Part shown: one piece after another, positions 54,979 to 63,850 of the stretch | How the letters are laid out: each line of letters starts with the position of its first letter | Numbering within the stretch: position 1 is the stretch's first letter | Assembly: GCA_964563755.1 (NCBI GenBank) | Contig: CAZLYC010000003.1 | Location: forward strand, 1 to 64,000 | DNA length: 64,000 nt | From: JABMQF01 sp964563755 | GTDB taxonomy: Archaea > Nanobdellota > Nanobdellia > Woesearchaeales > UBA11576 | Reading direction: 5' to 3' | Position numbers and translations under genes: made by a program | Notes under the pieces: generated by a model | The model's database searches: none | What the model was told of the DNA's origin: nothing | What the model saw: only the letters and a program-made list of their open reading frames with translations

Positions 54979-56076
54979 TTATCGCCTTGAATTTGTCTCG
55001 AGCCATCTCCTGAATACAGGGTCGTGTATCTCGAACACGCCTCTTTCTTTTAGCGTGACAAACCCTTTCTCTTCCATTATTGAGAGGAAGCGTCTTACAT
55101 TAGTCTGTGAGTAATTGAGCAGCTTTGAAATCCTCGAAGGAGTGTTCACTTTGTGCTCTGCCATGCAGATGAGTATCGGCAGCTCTTTTGGGCTCAGGAG
55201 CTTAAGTTTCTCTGAGAAGCACATGTTAAGTTCATTTGAGAGCGCGTCATCGAACAAGGAGTTTATCGCGACCACATCATTTGCTGATGTCTTTGAGACC
55301 AGCCTTGCCATGAAGTTAAGATAGAACGGAACGCCTTCTGTTATGTTGTAGATTGCGCTTAGCGCAGGCTCGCTAAGCTTCAGTCCTGACTCGATGAAGA
55401 ACTCCCTCGCAGATTCGAGGGCAAGAGGTTTCAATTCAAGCTCATCAAATCCTGAAAGCTCCATCTTTATCGAAGATGAAAGCACAAATAATGAGTCCCT
55501 TGACTGCTTTGAATTCAGCCACTCAAAGAAGAAATTACCCGATACTGCCTCGTGCTTCAGGTCACGGAGCCTGTCTACATCATCAATGATGAATACGCAG
55601 GTAGATTTTGATTCCTTTGCCAGGAGTTCAGGCAACTCGAAAAAAGAAGAAAGAACTGATTCTATAGTAATCTTAGGGTCGTGGCCGAAGAAAAGTAAAA
55701 GTTTCAGATGCTGTTTTGCCTCGTCGCTGATCTTCATGCCAGATATCCTGTTGTCGATCTCAATGACTGACAGCGAGAAAATATCAGAAGCACCGCTGCT
55801 TCCTAAAGACTGACTGAAGCAGGACAGGATATTCGCAAGATTATTTTTTACATACGAGAAAAGGTCTATGCACCGTTCAGATGAAAGAAGAACCGGAACA
55901 AAAGATTTCTGCTGCGCTAGCCTCGCATGGAGCGATAGAAGAAATGATGACTTGCCTAGTTTCTCATGTCCTACGATTAGGACATTCTTCTTCGACTTAA
56001 GTGATTTGACAACTGATTCTAACTCCTGCTGCCAACTTTTCTGCTCTTTTAGTATCGGCTTAAGGCTGAAAACCAA
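54979..56076 (-). CDS. archaeal ATPase with C-terminal winged helix
   Basis: This 365-residue protein is an archaeal AAA/STAND-type ATPase. The Walker A motif is G36HEKLGKS43 and Walker B is CVFIIDDVDRL with D165/D166. A sensor-like VLSSS and a C-terminal winged helix follow (PSRISKLLNYSQTNVRRFLS, about 305-325, then EEKGFVTLKERGVFEI). Such proteins are often regulators or parts of mobile or defence loci; the role here is open. The start is TTG, with AAAGGT about 10 bases before it and no ATG near. It lies 33 bases before the giant gene and leads the whole minus-strand series. Confidence 0.78.
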   Translation of the reverse strand: MVFSLKPILKEQKSWQQELESVVKSLKSKKNVLIVGHEKLGKSSFLLSLHARLAQQKSFVPVLLSSERCIDLFSYVKNNLANILSCFSQSLGSSGASDIFSLSVIEIDNRISGMKISDEAKQHLKLLLFFGHDPKITIESVLSSFFELPELLAKESKSTCVFIIDDVDRLRDLKHEAVSGNFFFEWLNSKQSRDSLFVLSSSIKMELSGFDELELKPLALESAREFFIESGLKLSEPALSAIYNITEGVPFYLNFMARLVSKTSANDVVAINSLFDDALSNELNMCFSEKLKLLSPKELPILICMAEHKVNTPSRISKLLNYSQTNVRRFLSIMEEKGFVTLKERGVFEIHDPVFRRWLETNSRR

Positions 56077-56416
56077 TTTTGTATCTTACCTTTTTCTCTT
56101 AATTTTCCTATTACCCGTTCCTTGTCATTGCTTCTCAATAACTACAAAACAAAGCAATTTTACATTCAAATTATAATAATTATTTTTCTTATATATTTAA
56201 ATGTTTATAAATGTTTTGGTGTAAATTAATCTTTTCGACGATAAAATGTAAAAACAAGAATAATTTCTGTGATAATAACAATAATGATAATAATATTAGT
56301 GATAATAATTATTTTTATTAAATATGTGCAGCTCTAAAAGAAATAACATTATCAAATAACTAATATGATTATCAAATAGATAATTATTTAAAGAAGTTCT
56401 GCCTAAAAGACCTCAG
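56077..56416. promoter_or_regulatory. AT-rich divergent control region
   Basis: There is no gene in this gap. The right side holds two copies of ATTATCAAATA at 56348-56358 and 56368-56378, exactly 20 bases apart, and then a TATA-like TAATTATTTAAAG (56381-56393) about 29 bases before the ATG at 56417, which lacks a ribosome site. The left side holds TATA-like runs (TTATATATTTAAATG near 56190) that could drive the long minus-strand series. The middle is a simple-sequence stretch of GATAAT-like repeats (about 56270-56315). Confidence 0.5.
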
Positions 56417-56683
56417 ATGACGAAACCACTTCCAAAGTGGATAATGCAGAGCTATGCCAAATTGTGGCAAAAATACAGTTCTAATGAGTTCGAGCACTCG
56501 CATGTTTCTGAGATTGTCGAACGAAATCTTGCAAGCGTAGTAGTGCACCATCTCAAGAAAAACGGCTGGCTAGAGATAACGCTGAATCCCGACGACAGCA
56601 GGAAGAGGTTCTACAGGCTCAAGGCACCAGAGCAGGCTGTCCTTGAGATGGCAGGAGACCTAATAGGAGAAGAGAAAAAATGA
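56417..56683 (+). CDS. small winged-helix DNA-binding protein
   Basis: This 88-residue protein has a winged-helix layout: helices around MQSYAKLWQKYSS and HVSEIVERNLASVVVHHLKK, then a wing NGWLEITLNPDDSRKRFYRL. It resembles MarR/ArsR-size archaeal regulators of one domain. Two direct repeats 20 bases apart lie before its promoter and may be its operator. Its stop overlaps the start of the large surface protein by 4 bases, so it may control surface-protein expression. Confidence 0.7.
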   Translation: MTKPLPKWIMQSYAKLWQKYSSNEFEHSHVSEIVERNLASVVVHHLKKNGWLEITLNPDDSRKRFYRLKAPEQAVLEMAGDLIGEEKK

Positions 56684-59523
56684 TAGAAGACAGAATAGAA
56701 AAAATAGAAAGAAACGAGAAAAGAACAAAGAATTTCACTATAATAGTACTGATACTACTAGCTCTTGCCACCACTTTCTTCACAGCAGAGATAGCCCTAC
56801 ACGGATTTGATGTGTCAAAGCTGATGTCTACAGGATTCTTCCTGTTTGAAGACGGAAAACCAACAGAGAACTCACAGCTTGTCGCTTTGACATTCACATC
56901 TGAAGGCACATATGAACTTGCAATCGACAATTCTCAAGGATTGACCCTTGCAAGCCTGAAACTTGATGGACAGCTCATAGGAACAGGAGACGTTGAAGCT
57001 TATTTAGCCTCTGGAGGCCAACGCTATCTAATATTAGATGCAGGCAAGATTGCGCCATCAAATGATGATCTTATTACAGGTAGCAGCGCAGGAAGCAGCG
57101 CGACAGAAGAGCAACAGGCACTGCCATCACAACAAGAGACCACGAACTCAGATGGAAGCATAACTACAACGCTTGCATATAATACAGGAACAAGATGGGA
57201 TGCAGACAATGATGGCATCGCATATACTGAAGCCGACGCAGTAGACCTTAAAGTCTCCGGAACAACATTCGGATTTGAAGCTGACAGAAGCAAGATATGC
57301 ACCAAATGGACAATACTATCCGCTTCAGGAACAGAGACAAAGCTCTGTAATGGGGCAGCAGACTGCTGCGCACTTAACGGACTTGCTCCAAATGAAGAAT
57401 CTTGGGACGCAACGCTCTATATATATTATGAACAGCACGAGACAACCAAGGATAACATAGTCACAGCACAGGTACTTTACATCAACCAGCAGGCAGAAGA
57501 AGGAAACACAACATTCGAATCATATATTGGAGAGCCAGCAACTCTCCCTGTGAAGTTCACAGAGCCGACCGAGACCAGATTCTCAGACGTCTGCGCAGAG
57601 ACATGCATCCTGCCTGAAGGACTCGACAAAGACAAGTATACAATAGAATTCAATGTAGAGCCAGGGACCATACTAAATATAGACAAGATAACCTACATTC
57701 TCAAGCAGAACACGGTCAATCAGAATACAGTTAACGAGACTCAAAAAACTGACGACAACAATGCAACAATAGATGTAACACCTTCGGTACGAGACTCAAA
57801 AGGAAATGCTCTGTCTACAAATATAGAATTCATTGACCTTGAGACAAAAGAGAAGTCAGTACACAATACTCAATTACATTCTCAGGCACAAATTAGCAAG
57901 ATAACATTAAGAGAGAACAAATACAAGATAAAGATAGACTTCAATGGCTCTCTACGCACAGTCAGGACAATAGAGCTCAACGATGCAGTAATCACTAATG
58001 CGACGACAGAGCTCATAAAAGCAGAAGATATCGATAACAGCAAATTCCCGCAGTTCCTGAATGCATATGCAATAGACCCTACACAGCTCAACTTCACAAC
58101 AGGCACAGTGACTGCTGTCGCAGTCGGCACGGAGCTATACAAATGCAAAGAATGGGACTTCTTAACACAGACCTGCAATGGCGAATGGAAAAAGCTCATG
58201 GCCCTCGTGCCAGGACAGGAATATTCTTTCACAATAACACCTGAAGACCCCGCATACAGCGAAACCATGCAGCCGAGCATGATAGACACCTATGTCAACG
58301 AACAGATTGCTGGAGCGAACTATGGGACAGCGACAAACATCGATGTACAGATCAGGTCAGGAAGGAACAGAAGACTCTTCCTGATGTTCAACCTGAGCAA
58401 TATCTCAAACACAGCGAAGATAAAATCAGCAAACCTAAGCATATACAAGTACGGCGACTCTACAACAAGCAGGACATTCAACATAAACAGAGTGACAGGA
58501 CCATGGACAGAGACGGGAGCGACATGGACAAACCAGCCGACTGTAGCCGCAACTCCTACAAGCACCGCAAGCGTCAGCGCAATAAATACGTGGTACAAAT
58601 GGGATGTAACTGGAGATGTCAAGAACTTTGTGAACAGCACATACACCAACTACGGGTGGCGCATAAATGACGCGACAGAAGGCGGAAGCACAGTAATAAC
58701 ATCAAACTTCTATTCAAGAGAGTATTCTACAGACACGTCGCTGAGACCCAAGCTTGATATCAGCTATGAAGTTGATGAAGGACCTACAACAGGACTCGTA
58801 TCTCCAGAAGACAGTTACAATGATGAGACTCCTGATTACATTGATTTAACCTTCAACTGCTCTGCAACAGACGACTACCAGCTGAAAAATATTTCACTAT
58901 ACATAACAAACAACCAGAACGAATCATTCAGCCTCAACAAGACAACAAGCGTGACAGGAACATCTGCGTGGGCAAACTGGACACTCTCGCTCGCAATAGG
59001 AGACTATACCTGGAACTGCCTAGCATATGACAACGCAAGCAACAGCGCATCCGCTCAACAGAACAGGACAGTCAAGATTAATTATCCATTCCAACCCGTC
59101 GTAGGTTTCAGCGTCACGCTGCCAGGACAAGCGCCTGTAAACGCATCAGAATCAGGAAACGTAACAGCGCAGATGGTGTTCAACTCCACGCAGAACACAT
59201 ACTACGGAATGAACCCCTGCGTAGGCCCGACAGTCAACTGCCAGAACTCGACGACACCGTTCTTCACCTACCTAAACACAGGAAACGTGAACCTGACACT
59301 TAATCTAAGCCTTGACAGCGCGTTGCCTTCAGTCTTCGCGCTGAGGTACAACACAATATTCAACAACAATACAGCGACAACACTATCCCCTACGCCAATT
59401 ACACTGGTAAGCGACCTGCTGCCAGGCACGACACAGAACGCATTCTTCTTCGGGGATTTCATCGACGCACATCCTGCTAATACAACAACAAGAAACCTGA
59501 CAAGCTCAGGCGGACAGACATAA
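56680..59523 (+). CDS. membrane-anchored surface protein with DNRLRE-type domain
   Basis: This 947-residue protein has an N-terminal membrane helix (FTIIVLILLALATTFFTAEI, about 19-38) preceded by a charged cytosolic stretch. Residues about 530-690 match the DNRLRE/CBM96-like beta-sandwich (DTYVNEQIAGANYGTATNID; RLFLMFNLSNI; GATWTNQP; KWDVTGDVKNF), found in secreted and filament proteins. An Ig-like part follows at about 700-800. The final 135 residues (VTLPGQAPVNASESGN to TTTRNLTSSGGQT) resemble the whole of the protein at 60520-61047, which suggests an anchor-subunit relationship. N-glycosylation sequons are frequent. Confidence 0.7.
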   Translation: MIEDRIEKIERNEKRTKNFTIIVLILLALATTFFTAEIALHGFDVSKLMSTGFFLFEDGKPTENSQLVALTFTSEGTYELAIDNSQGLTLASLKLDGQLIGTGDVEAYLASGGQRYLILDAGKIAPSNDDLITGSSAGSSATEEQQALPSQQETTNSDGSITTTLAYNTGTRWDADNDGIAYTEADAVDLKVSGTTFGFEADRSKICTKWTILSASGTETKLCNGAADCCALNGLAPNEESWDATLYIYYEQHETTKDNIVTAQVLYINQQAEEGNTTFESYIGEPATLPVKFTEPTETRFSDVCAETCILPEGLDKDKYTIEFNVEPGTILNIDKITYILKQNTVNQNTVNETQKTDDNNATIDVTPSVRDSKGNALSTNIEFIDLETKEKSVHNTQLHSQAQISKITLRENKYKIKIDFNGSLRTVRTIELNDAVITNATTELIKAEDIDNSKFPQFLNAYAIDPTQLNFTTGTVTAVAVGTELYKCKEWDFLTQTCNGEWKKLMALVPGQEYSFTITPEDPAYSETMQPSMIDTYVNEQIAGANYGTATNIDVQIRSGRNRRLFLMFNLSNISNTAKIKSANLSIYKYGDSTTSRTFNINRVTGPWTETGATWTNQPTVAATPTSTASVSAINTWYKWDVTGDVKNFVNSTYTNYGWRINDATEGGSTVITSNFYSREYSTDTSLRPKLDISYEVDEGPTTGLVSPEDSYNDETPDYIDLTFNCSATDDYQLKNISLYITNNQNESFSLNKTTSVTGTSAWANWTLSLAIGDYTWNCLAYDNASNSASAQQNRTVKINYPFQPVVGFSVTLPGQAPVNASESGNVTAQMVFNSTQNTYYGMNPCVGPTVNCQNSTTPFFTYLNTGNVNLTLNLSLDSALPSVFALRYNTIFNNNTATTLSPTPITLVSDLLPGTTQNAFFFGDFIDAHPANTTTRNLTSSGGQT

Positions 59524-59538
59524 GGAGGTAATGAAAAC

Positions 59539-60426
59539 ATGAAATACACGACAAAAACAACAATCACAATCATTGCGACTATCACGCTGCTCATAGCACT
59601 AAGCGGCTGTGGCGCAAAAGAGCTAGGGACAAAAGCTCTCGTAAAAGAGAAAGCATACAGCCCTGAGCTTGAGCAGAGGATAGCGCAAGAAGAAATCAAG
59701 GAAAAACCAGGAGAGAAGAGACCAGACTACCTGCCGGAGAAGATGTTTGCCAGCCTTCCTGCATTTCCGACTGACTTTTACAACGTAAGGACGCTTGTCA
59801 GGACCGGAAGGATAACTGACTTCGCGAACCTTGAGGAGAAATACTGGATGCAGCCAGAGTTCTTCCCGCATTTTGAAGATATAGGCGTGCCGATACTCCA
59901 GAACCCTCCAAAAGACAGGTGGGGAGCATATGGAATAGCGACATACCCCGGAGACTCCGCAGGAAGCATAGCTCAGGGAGAGAGCCTTGACTTTTACTTT
60001 TTCATAAAAAGCAGCTACCTTGTCGAGACATACCAGGGCATCAACTTAGAGCCAGTCTTCCCCCCCGAAGCAGCTATAGAAGAAGGATTCGAATTCCCTG
60101 ACGGGACAAAGAAAGTCAACCAGAATCCCACTCTCGCGAAGAAATACCTGACAGTAGACGTGTCACCTAACCCATTCATACTTGAACCAAACTTCCCAAC
60201 GTACCACTTTAATGGAACTAGGAAGGTCAAAGTTACAATCACCGTAGCGAAAGATACGCCGCCAGGAAAATACGTCATCGGACTCGACACAGGAAAGGTC
60301 CCGTATGATGACGAGCAGAGATGGCTCAAGGAATACCTTAACCTATACACCAGCGGCGGGATGACAAAGATAGACCGGCCTTACTACAGGGCATTCATAC
60401 AGGTAGTGGAGGGTTATACTGAGTGA
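59539..60426 (+). CDS. secreted lipoprotein of unknown role
   Basis: The N-terminus (ITIIATITLLIALSGCGAK) is a signal peptide with lipobox LSGC, so the mature protein would begin with a lipid-modified Cys. The remaining 270 residues are beta-rich, with a conserved-looking core (GAYGIATYPGDSAGSIAQGE; PPGKYVIGLDTG). That core suggests an immunoglobulin-like or S-layer-associated fold, but no family is recognised. A consensus AGGAGG (59523-59528) lies 10 bases before the ATG and overlaps the upstream stop, so it is cotranscribed with the 947-residue gene. Confidence 0.65.
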   Translation: MKYTTKTTITIIATITLLIALSGCGAKELGTKALVKEKAYSPELEQRIAQEEIKEKPGEKRPDYLPEKMFASLPAFPTDFYNVRTLVRTGRITDFANLEEKYWMQPEFFPHFEDIGVPILQNPPKDRWGAYGIATYPGDSAGSIAQGESLDFYFFIKSSYLVETYQGINLEPVFPPEAAIEEGFEFPDGTKKVNQNPTLAKKYLTVDVSPNPFILEPNFPTYHFNGTRKVKVTITVAKDTPPGKYVIGLDTGKVPYDDEQRWLKEYLNLYTSGGMTKIDRPYYRAFIQVVEGYTE

Positions 60427-60519
60427 AATCACATTCCTATTTTTGGACTAAAAATGTTTTGCAAAAGAATGCACAAAAAAAAGATGAGAAAAAAATTAGT
60501 ATAACAAGGAGGTAAAAAA

Positions 60520-61047
60520 ATGAATAAAAAAATAATGACGGCGCTTGTCGTGCTTGCGCTGTTGACAGTGCCTATAGTGTGGGCAATAAGCACGACTACA
60601 CAGGTGTACTTCAACGTAGCCTCACTCGTGGCATATACGTTGACGCTGCCAGGCCAGAGCGCAGTATCCGCATCAGGAGGAGGCGCCCCGACAACAGCGA
60701 TAGAGTTCAACACCACCACAGGGACAGACACAGACGTGAACGCAAAGGTAGTCGGCGGAACAGTGCAGTCAGACGGAGTGCCGATATTCCAGTTCGACAA
60801 CACAGGAACAGTGCCGCTGAACATCAGCGTAGTTCTTGACAGCAACACGCCCGCATGCATAGCAATGACAGGAGCAACCACCTATGCGGCAGCAGGTACA
60901 CAGATAACGACGTCAAACCTGGTCGTATTGAACAACTACGGACCTTCCGACGCTGTACAGGACTGGTACATGAAAGCTGATTTCACAGCATGCGGTGCCA
61001 GCGACACAACGACAAGGACATTGACAAGCAACGGTGTGCAGAGCTAA
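60520..61047 (+). CDS. small secreted surface protein, probably abundant
   Basis: A signal peptide (MTALVVLALLTVPIVWA) precedes a mature domain of about 155 residues, Thr/Ala/Gly/Val-rich, ending in TTTRTLTSNGVQS. It lines up with the C-terminus of the 947-residue protein (TLPGQSAVSASGG against TLPGQAPVNASES). The strong ribosome site AAGGAGGT and a long T-rich terminator suggest high expression, as for an S-layer or filament subunit. That role is inference. Confidence 0.65.
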   Translation: MNKKIMTALVVLALLTVPIVWAISTTTQVYFNVASLVAYTLTLPGQSAVSASGGGAPTTAIEFNTTTGTDTDVNAKVVGGTVQSDGVPIFQFDNTGTVPLNISVVLDSNTPACIAMTGATTYAAAGTQITTSNLVVLNNYGPSDAVQDWYMKADFTACGASDTTTRTLTSNGVQS

Positions 61048-61068
61048 AAACAGAGCTTTGCCACCCAA

Positions 61069-61099
61069 TTTTTTTGTTTTTTTATTTATTTTTTTATTT
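61069..61099 (+). terminator. long T-rich terminator
   Basis: About 30 bases of almost pure T with a few A and G lie 22 bases after the stop codon. This is the strongest terminator signal in the window and marks the end of the surface-protein transcript. Confidence 0.7.
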
Positions 61100-61144
61100 G
61101 GATAAATGTGACGGCAAAAAACCGATGAAACCAGAAGAGGAAAA

Positions 61145-62185
61145 ATGAACAGAGCAACGAAAAACGGATGGAGAATCATCTTGTTCGTTATAGCTCTAGC
61201 TTTCGCATCCTTCACGGCAGAGGCGGCCCACACCGGCACAATTATTTATTTCAATATAGAGAATACAGGCGCTCCACTAATACAATTCGTATCACCTACG
61301 CCCAATAACGGCAACTACAACAACAATCAGACAATCAACGTGAGCGTCATAGATTCAGACATAGACACGATACAAATATACCTGAATGGAAGTGTTGTGC
61401 AGACCTGCCACAGCAGCCCTTGCTCGTACATGATAACCGGAGAAGGGACATTCACTTTCCATGCAACTGCGAATGATACCACATCAAACACAAGCACTAC
61501 CGCAACAAGGACAATAACAATACAAAAGACATCTACACAACAGACCCCTGCAGGAGCAGGCGGAGGAGGTGGAGGAGGAATTGGAACGACGTCTAATGAA
61601 ACACAGGAATGCATAGAGAACTGGGTATGCGAAGAGTGGACTGAGTGCATGCTGAACAGCCAGACACGTGATTGCGTCGAAGTCAACAATTGCGGAACAG
61701 ACTATTACAAGCCGTTCACACAAACGATGTGCGTAGTACACTGTGAAACTAATTGGAGCTGCACAGACTGGAGCGCATGCACGCCCGCAGGAGACCAGTC
61801 AAGGACCTGCACAGATGGAAACGCATGCGGCACTACACAAGGCAAGCCTTCAGATACACAGCATTGCAGCTATGATTTCTGTCACGACGGATTACAGAAC
61901 AACAATGAAGAAGGCATGGACTGTGGAGGAAACTGCTCGGAATGCATAGACAAAGTCACTGATGCGAACCAGGATAAGACTAAGCAAGACTTCATAACAG
62001 GAGAAGCCATAACTGAACACTCACAAGATACACCAAATATACTTTACACGCTTTCTTTACTGATTGTCCTGGTCGTACTTATCGCTATGATACCTCTCCA
62101 CAGATCAAACATGCTTAACGATAAATATGACTCTCAAGATAAACCGCAAGAGGAAAACAATAAAAACAAGCACAGGAAAGAGTAA
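61145..62185 (+). CDS. membrane-anchored surface protein with Cys/Trp repeats
   Basis: This 346-residue protein has a signal peptide (IILFVIALAFASFTAEA) and an Ig-like domain (about 45-130, VSPTPNNGNYNNNQTINVSV). A Gly-rich hinge (GAGGGGGGG) and two thrombospondin-1-like units follow (ENWVCEEWTECMLNSQTRDC; TNWSCTDWSACTPAGDQSRT). Then come a Cys knot (CHDGLQNNNEEGMDCGGNC), a C-terminal membrane helix (ILYTLSLLIVLVVLIAMIPL) and a basic tail. It is anchored at its C-terminus, with adhesive units outside. This layout is common in DPANN surface proteins, as far as I know. Confidence 0.72.
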   Translation: MNRATKNGWRIILFVIALAFASFTAEAAHTGTIIYFNIENTGAPLIQFVSPTPNNGNYNNNQTINVSVIDSDIDTIQIYLNGSVVQTCHSSPCSYMITGEGTFTFHATANDTTSNTSTTATRTITIQKTSTQQTPAGAGGGGGGGIGTTSNETQECIENWVCEEWTECMLNSQTRDCVEVNNCGTDYYKPFTQTMCVVHCETNWSCTDWSACTPAGDQSRTCTDGNACGTTQGKPSDTQHCSYDFCHDGLQNNNEEGMDCGGNCSECIDKVTDANQDKTKQDFITGEAITEHSQDTPNILYTLSLLIVLVVLIAMIPLHRSNMLNDKYDSQDKPQEENNKNKHRKE

Positions 62186-62192
62186 CAAAAGA

Positions 62193-62894
62193 ATGGCAGA
62201 CATAACCGAAGAACAACTGAAGAACATGACTCCTGAACAGATCAAGGATATGCAAAAGCAGCAGTGCATATTCTGCCAAATAATCGAAGGTAAAGTCGCG
62301 TCAAGAAAAGTGTATGAAGATGACAGATGCATAGCAATTCTCGACATAAATCCTGCAAACCCAGGACACGTACTGATAATCCCGAAAGAGCATTACACGA
62401 TAATGCCGCTAATGCCTGAAAAAGAAGTTGCGCACATATTCAAGACCGCGAAGAAGATTTCTATGAGCCTTATACGTGCGCTAAAGGCAGAAGGCACTAA
62501 CATCTTTGTCGCAAACGGAGCAGCAGCAGGGCAGAAAGCACCGCACTTCATGGTTCATCTGATACCCAGGAAGAAAGGCGACAGCATAAAGACATTCGAG
62601 CTTCCGAAGAACAACGTGACCGAGGAAGACCAGCATAAGCTCAGACAGGCTATAAAACTCAAGACAGATGAAAGATTCGGTGTGAAAACAAAAGAACCTG
62701 TTGTCGCCGAGAAACCTAAGCCACAGAAAGTCGCGACCGAATTCAGGCCGCCGGAAGTCAAGAAGAACGATTCTCCACAGGATAACGAATACATGTTCGA
62801 GATACCTCCCCCGCCAGAACAGGAGAATGATGAAAAGACTGAGGAGCCAGCACCTAAATTCGACCTGGATGAGATATCCAACCTAGTCAAGTGA
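62193..62894 (+). CDS. HIT-fold protein lacking the catalytic histidine
   Basis: Residues 24-130 match the HIT (histidine triad) family: CIFCQIIEGKVASRKVYED, then NPANPGHVLIIPKEHY and the region of the triad. The triad reads H118-F-M120-V-H122 where active enzymes have H-x-H-x-H. The middle His, the nucleophile that forms the nucleotidyl intermediate, is Met. The protein may bind nucleotides without hydrolysing them. Two Cys of a CxxC zinc site are kept. The 100-residue tail is charged and Pro-rich. The frame is open to 62127, but the ATG at 62193 just after the upstream stop is used. Confidence 0.8.
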   Translation: MADITEEQLKNMTPEQIKDMQKQQCIFCQIIEGKVASRKVYEDDRCIAILDINPANPGHVLIIPKEHYTIMPLMPEKEVAHIFKTAKKISMSLIRALKAEGTNIFVANGAAAGQKAPHFMVHLIPRKKGDSIKTFELPKNNVTEEDQHKLRQAIKLKTDERFGVKTKEPVVAEKPKPQKVATEFRPPEVKKNDSPQDNEYMFEIPPPPEQENDEKTEEPAPKFDLDEISNLVK

Positions 62895-62920
62895 AAACAA
62901 AATAATAAAAAAAATGAAAA

Positions 62921-63499
62921 ATGGCATGCGAATACTGCGAGATAATTGAAGGCAAGAGAAAAGCCGCGAAGATATACGAAGATGACAAGCTAGTCGCATT
63001 CCTATCAAACAGGCCTGCAGCGATAGGCCATATAGTAATAACTCCAAAGAAACACCTTCCGATATTCGAAGCTGCAGATGACAGCCTTGTCGAGCACATC
63101 TTCAAGACAGCGAACAAGATATCTATCGCAGTATTCGAGTCGATAAAATGCGAAGGCACGAACCTAATAATAAACAACGGAGTCGAAGCAGGACAAGAAA
63201 TCCCACACCTCGCGGTCAACATAATAGCGAGGAGGAACGACGACGGCATATTCTTCGAATGGCCGATAAAATCTCTCGGGGAAGAGGAGATGGCCACGGT
63301 AGAACTCAAGCTCAAGGAAGAGCTCACGCAGCCAGAAAAGCCGAAAGAAGAATCAAAAGAAGAGAAGAAAGAGGAAAAGAGAATAGAGGAACCTGCACAG
63401 AAACCTGCAGATAAGGGAACAAAACAGCCTGATGAGCAGCAAAAAAAAGAAGAATCAGAGGAGAACTATCTAATAAGACAGCTTAGGAGGATGCCGTGA
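62921..63499 (+). CDS. second HIT-fold protein lacking the triad
   Basis: This protein resembles the previous one (CEYCEIIEGKRKAAKIYEDD; EHIFKTANKISIAVFESIKC), so the pair arose by tandem duplication. Here the triad reads H96-L-A98-V-N100, so two of the three His are lost. It keeps CxxC and the nucleotide-fold Gly/His (IGHIVITPKKH). The C-terminal 60 residues are an acidic/basic low-complexity tail (KEESKEEKKEEKRIEEP). Binding without catalysis, or a structural role with its neighbour, is likely. Confidence 0.78.
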   Translation: MACEYCEIIEGKRKAAKIYEDDKLVAFLSNRPAAIGHIVITPKKHLPIFEAADDSLVEHIFKTANKISIAVFESIKCEGTNLIINNGVEAGQEIPHLAVNIIARRNDDGIFFEWPIKSLGEEEMATVELKLKEELTQPEKPKEESKEEKKEEKRIEEPAQKPADKGTKQPDEQQKKEESEENYLIRQLRRMP

Positions 63500-63729
63500 T
63501 GAAAAAACATCAGTTTAAAGATATGATATCGAGGTCGCTCGCCAAGACAGTCACATATAGAGTGCTGATAGTAATCATGGATTTCACAGTCGCTTATATC
63601 CTCACACACCAGATAGACGCAGCGATAGGATTCACCATACTCAGAAACACGTACACAACAATAGGATACTACATACATGAACGCGCATGGGACAAAATAA
63701 TCTGGGGAAAAACGACAAACAATCCTTGA
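63499..63729 (+). CDS. DUF2061-type small membrane protein
   Basis: This 76-residue protein matches the DUF2061 pattern: SRSLAKTVTYRVLIVIMDFT, then a second helix (AAIGFTILRNTYTTIGYYIH) and the ending ERAWDKIIWG. It has two membrane helices, and its role in the family is unknown. AGGAGG (63485-63490) lies 8 bases before the ATG at 63499, which overlaps the stop of the HIT gene. A GTG at 63496 is a less likely start. Confidence 0.82.
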   Translation: MKKHQFKDMISRSLAKTVTYRVLIVIMDFTVAYILTHQIDAAIGFTILRNTYTTIGYYIHERAWDKIIWGKTTNNP

Positions 63730-63731
63730 TG

Positions 63732-63826
63732 CCAATGCTGCGCTCGCATTGATTCTACAACCGCTTATGTTTGCTGAACCGCGTCATGTTTCAATGTTAT
63801 ATTTGCTGCTCGCTAGGCGGCATTGC
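63732..63826 (-). repeat. palindromic element, type A, solitary copy
   Basis: About 95 bases are bounded by CAATGCTGC and GCGGCATTG, and start 3 bases after a stop codon. Read on the minus strand the unit has CTAGCGAGC, the central motif GCGGTTCAGCAA after 25 bases and TGCGAGC after another 22, as in copies 1 and 2. No type B unit is next to it. Confidence 0.75.
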
Positions 63827-63850
63827 CATTACTAGAAATAGCAGATTTTG

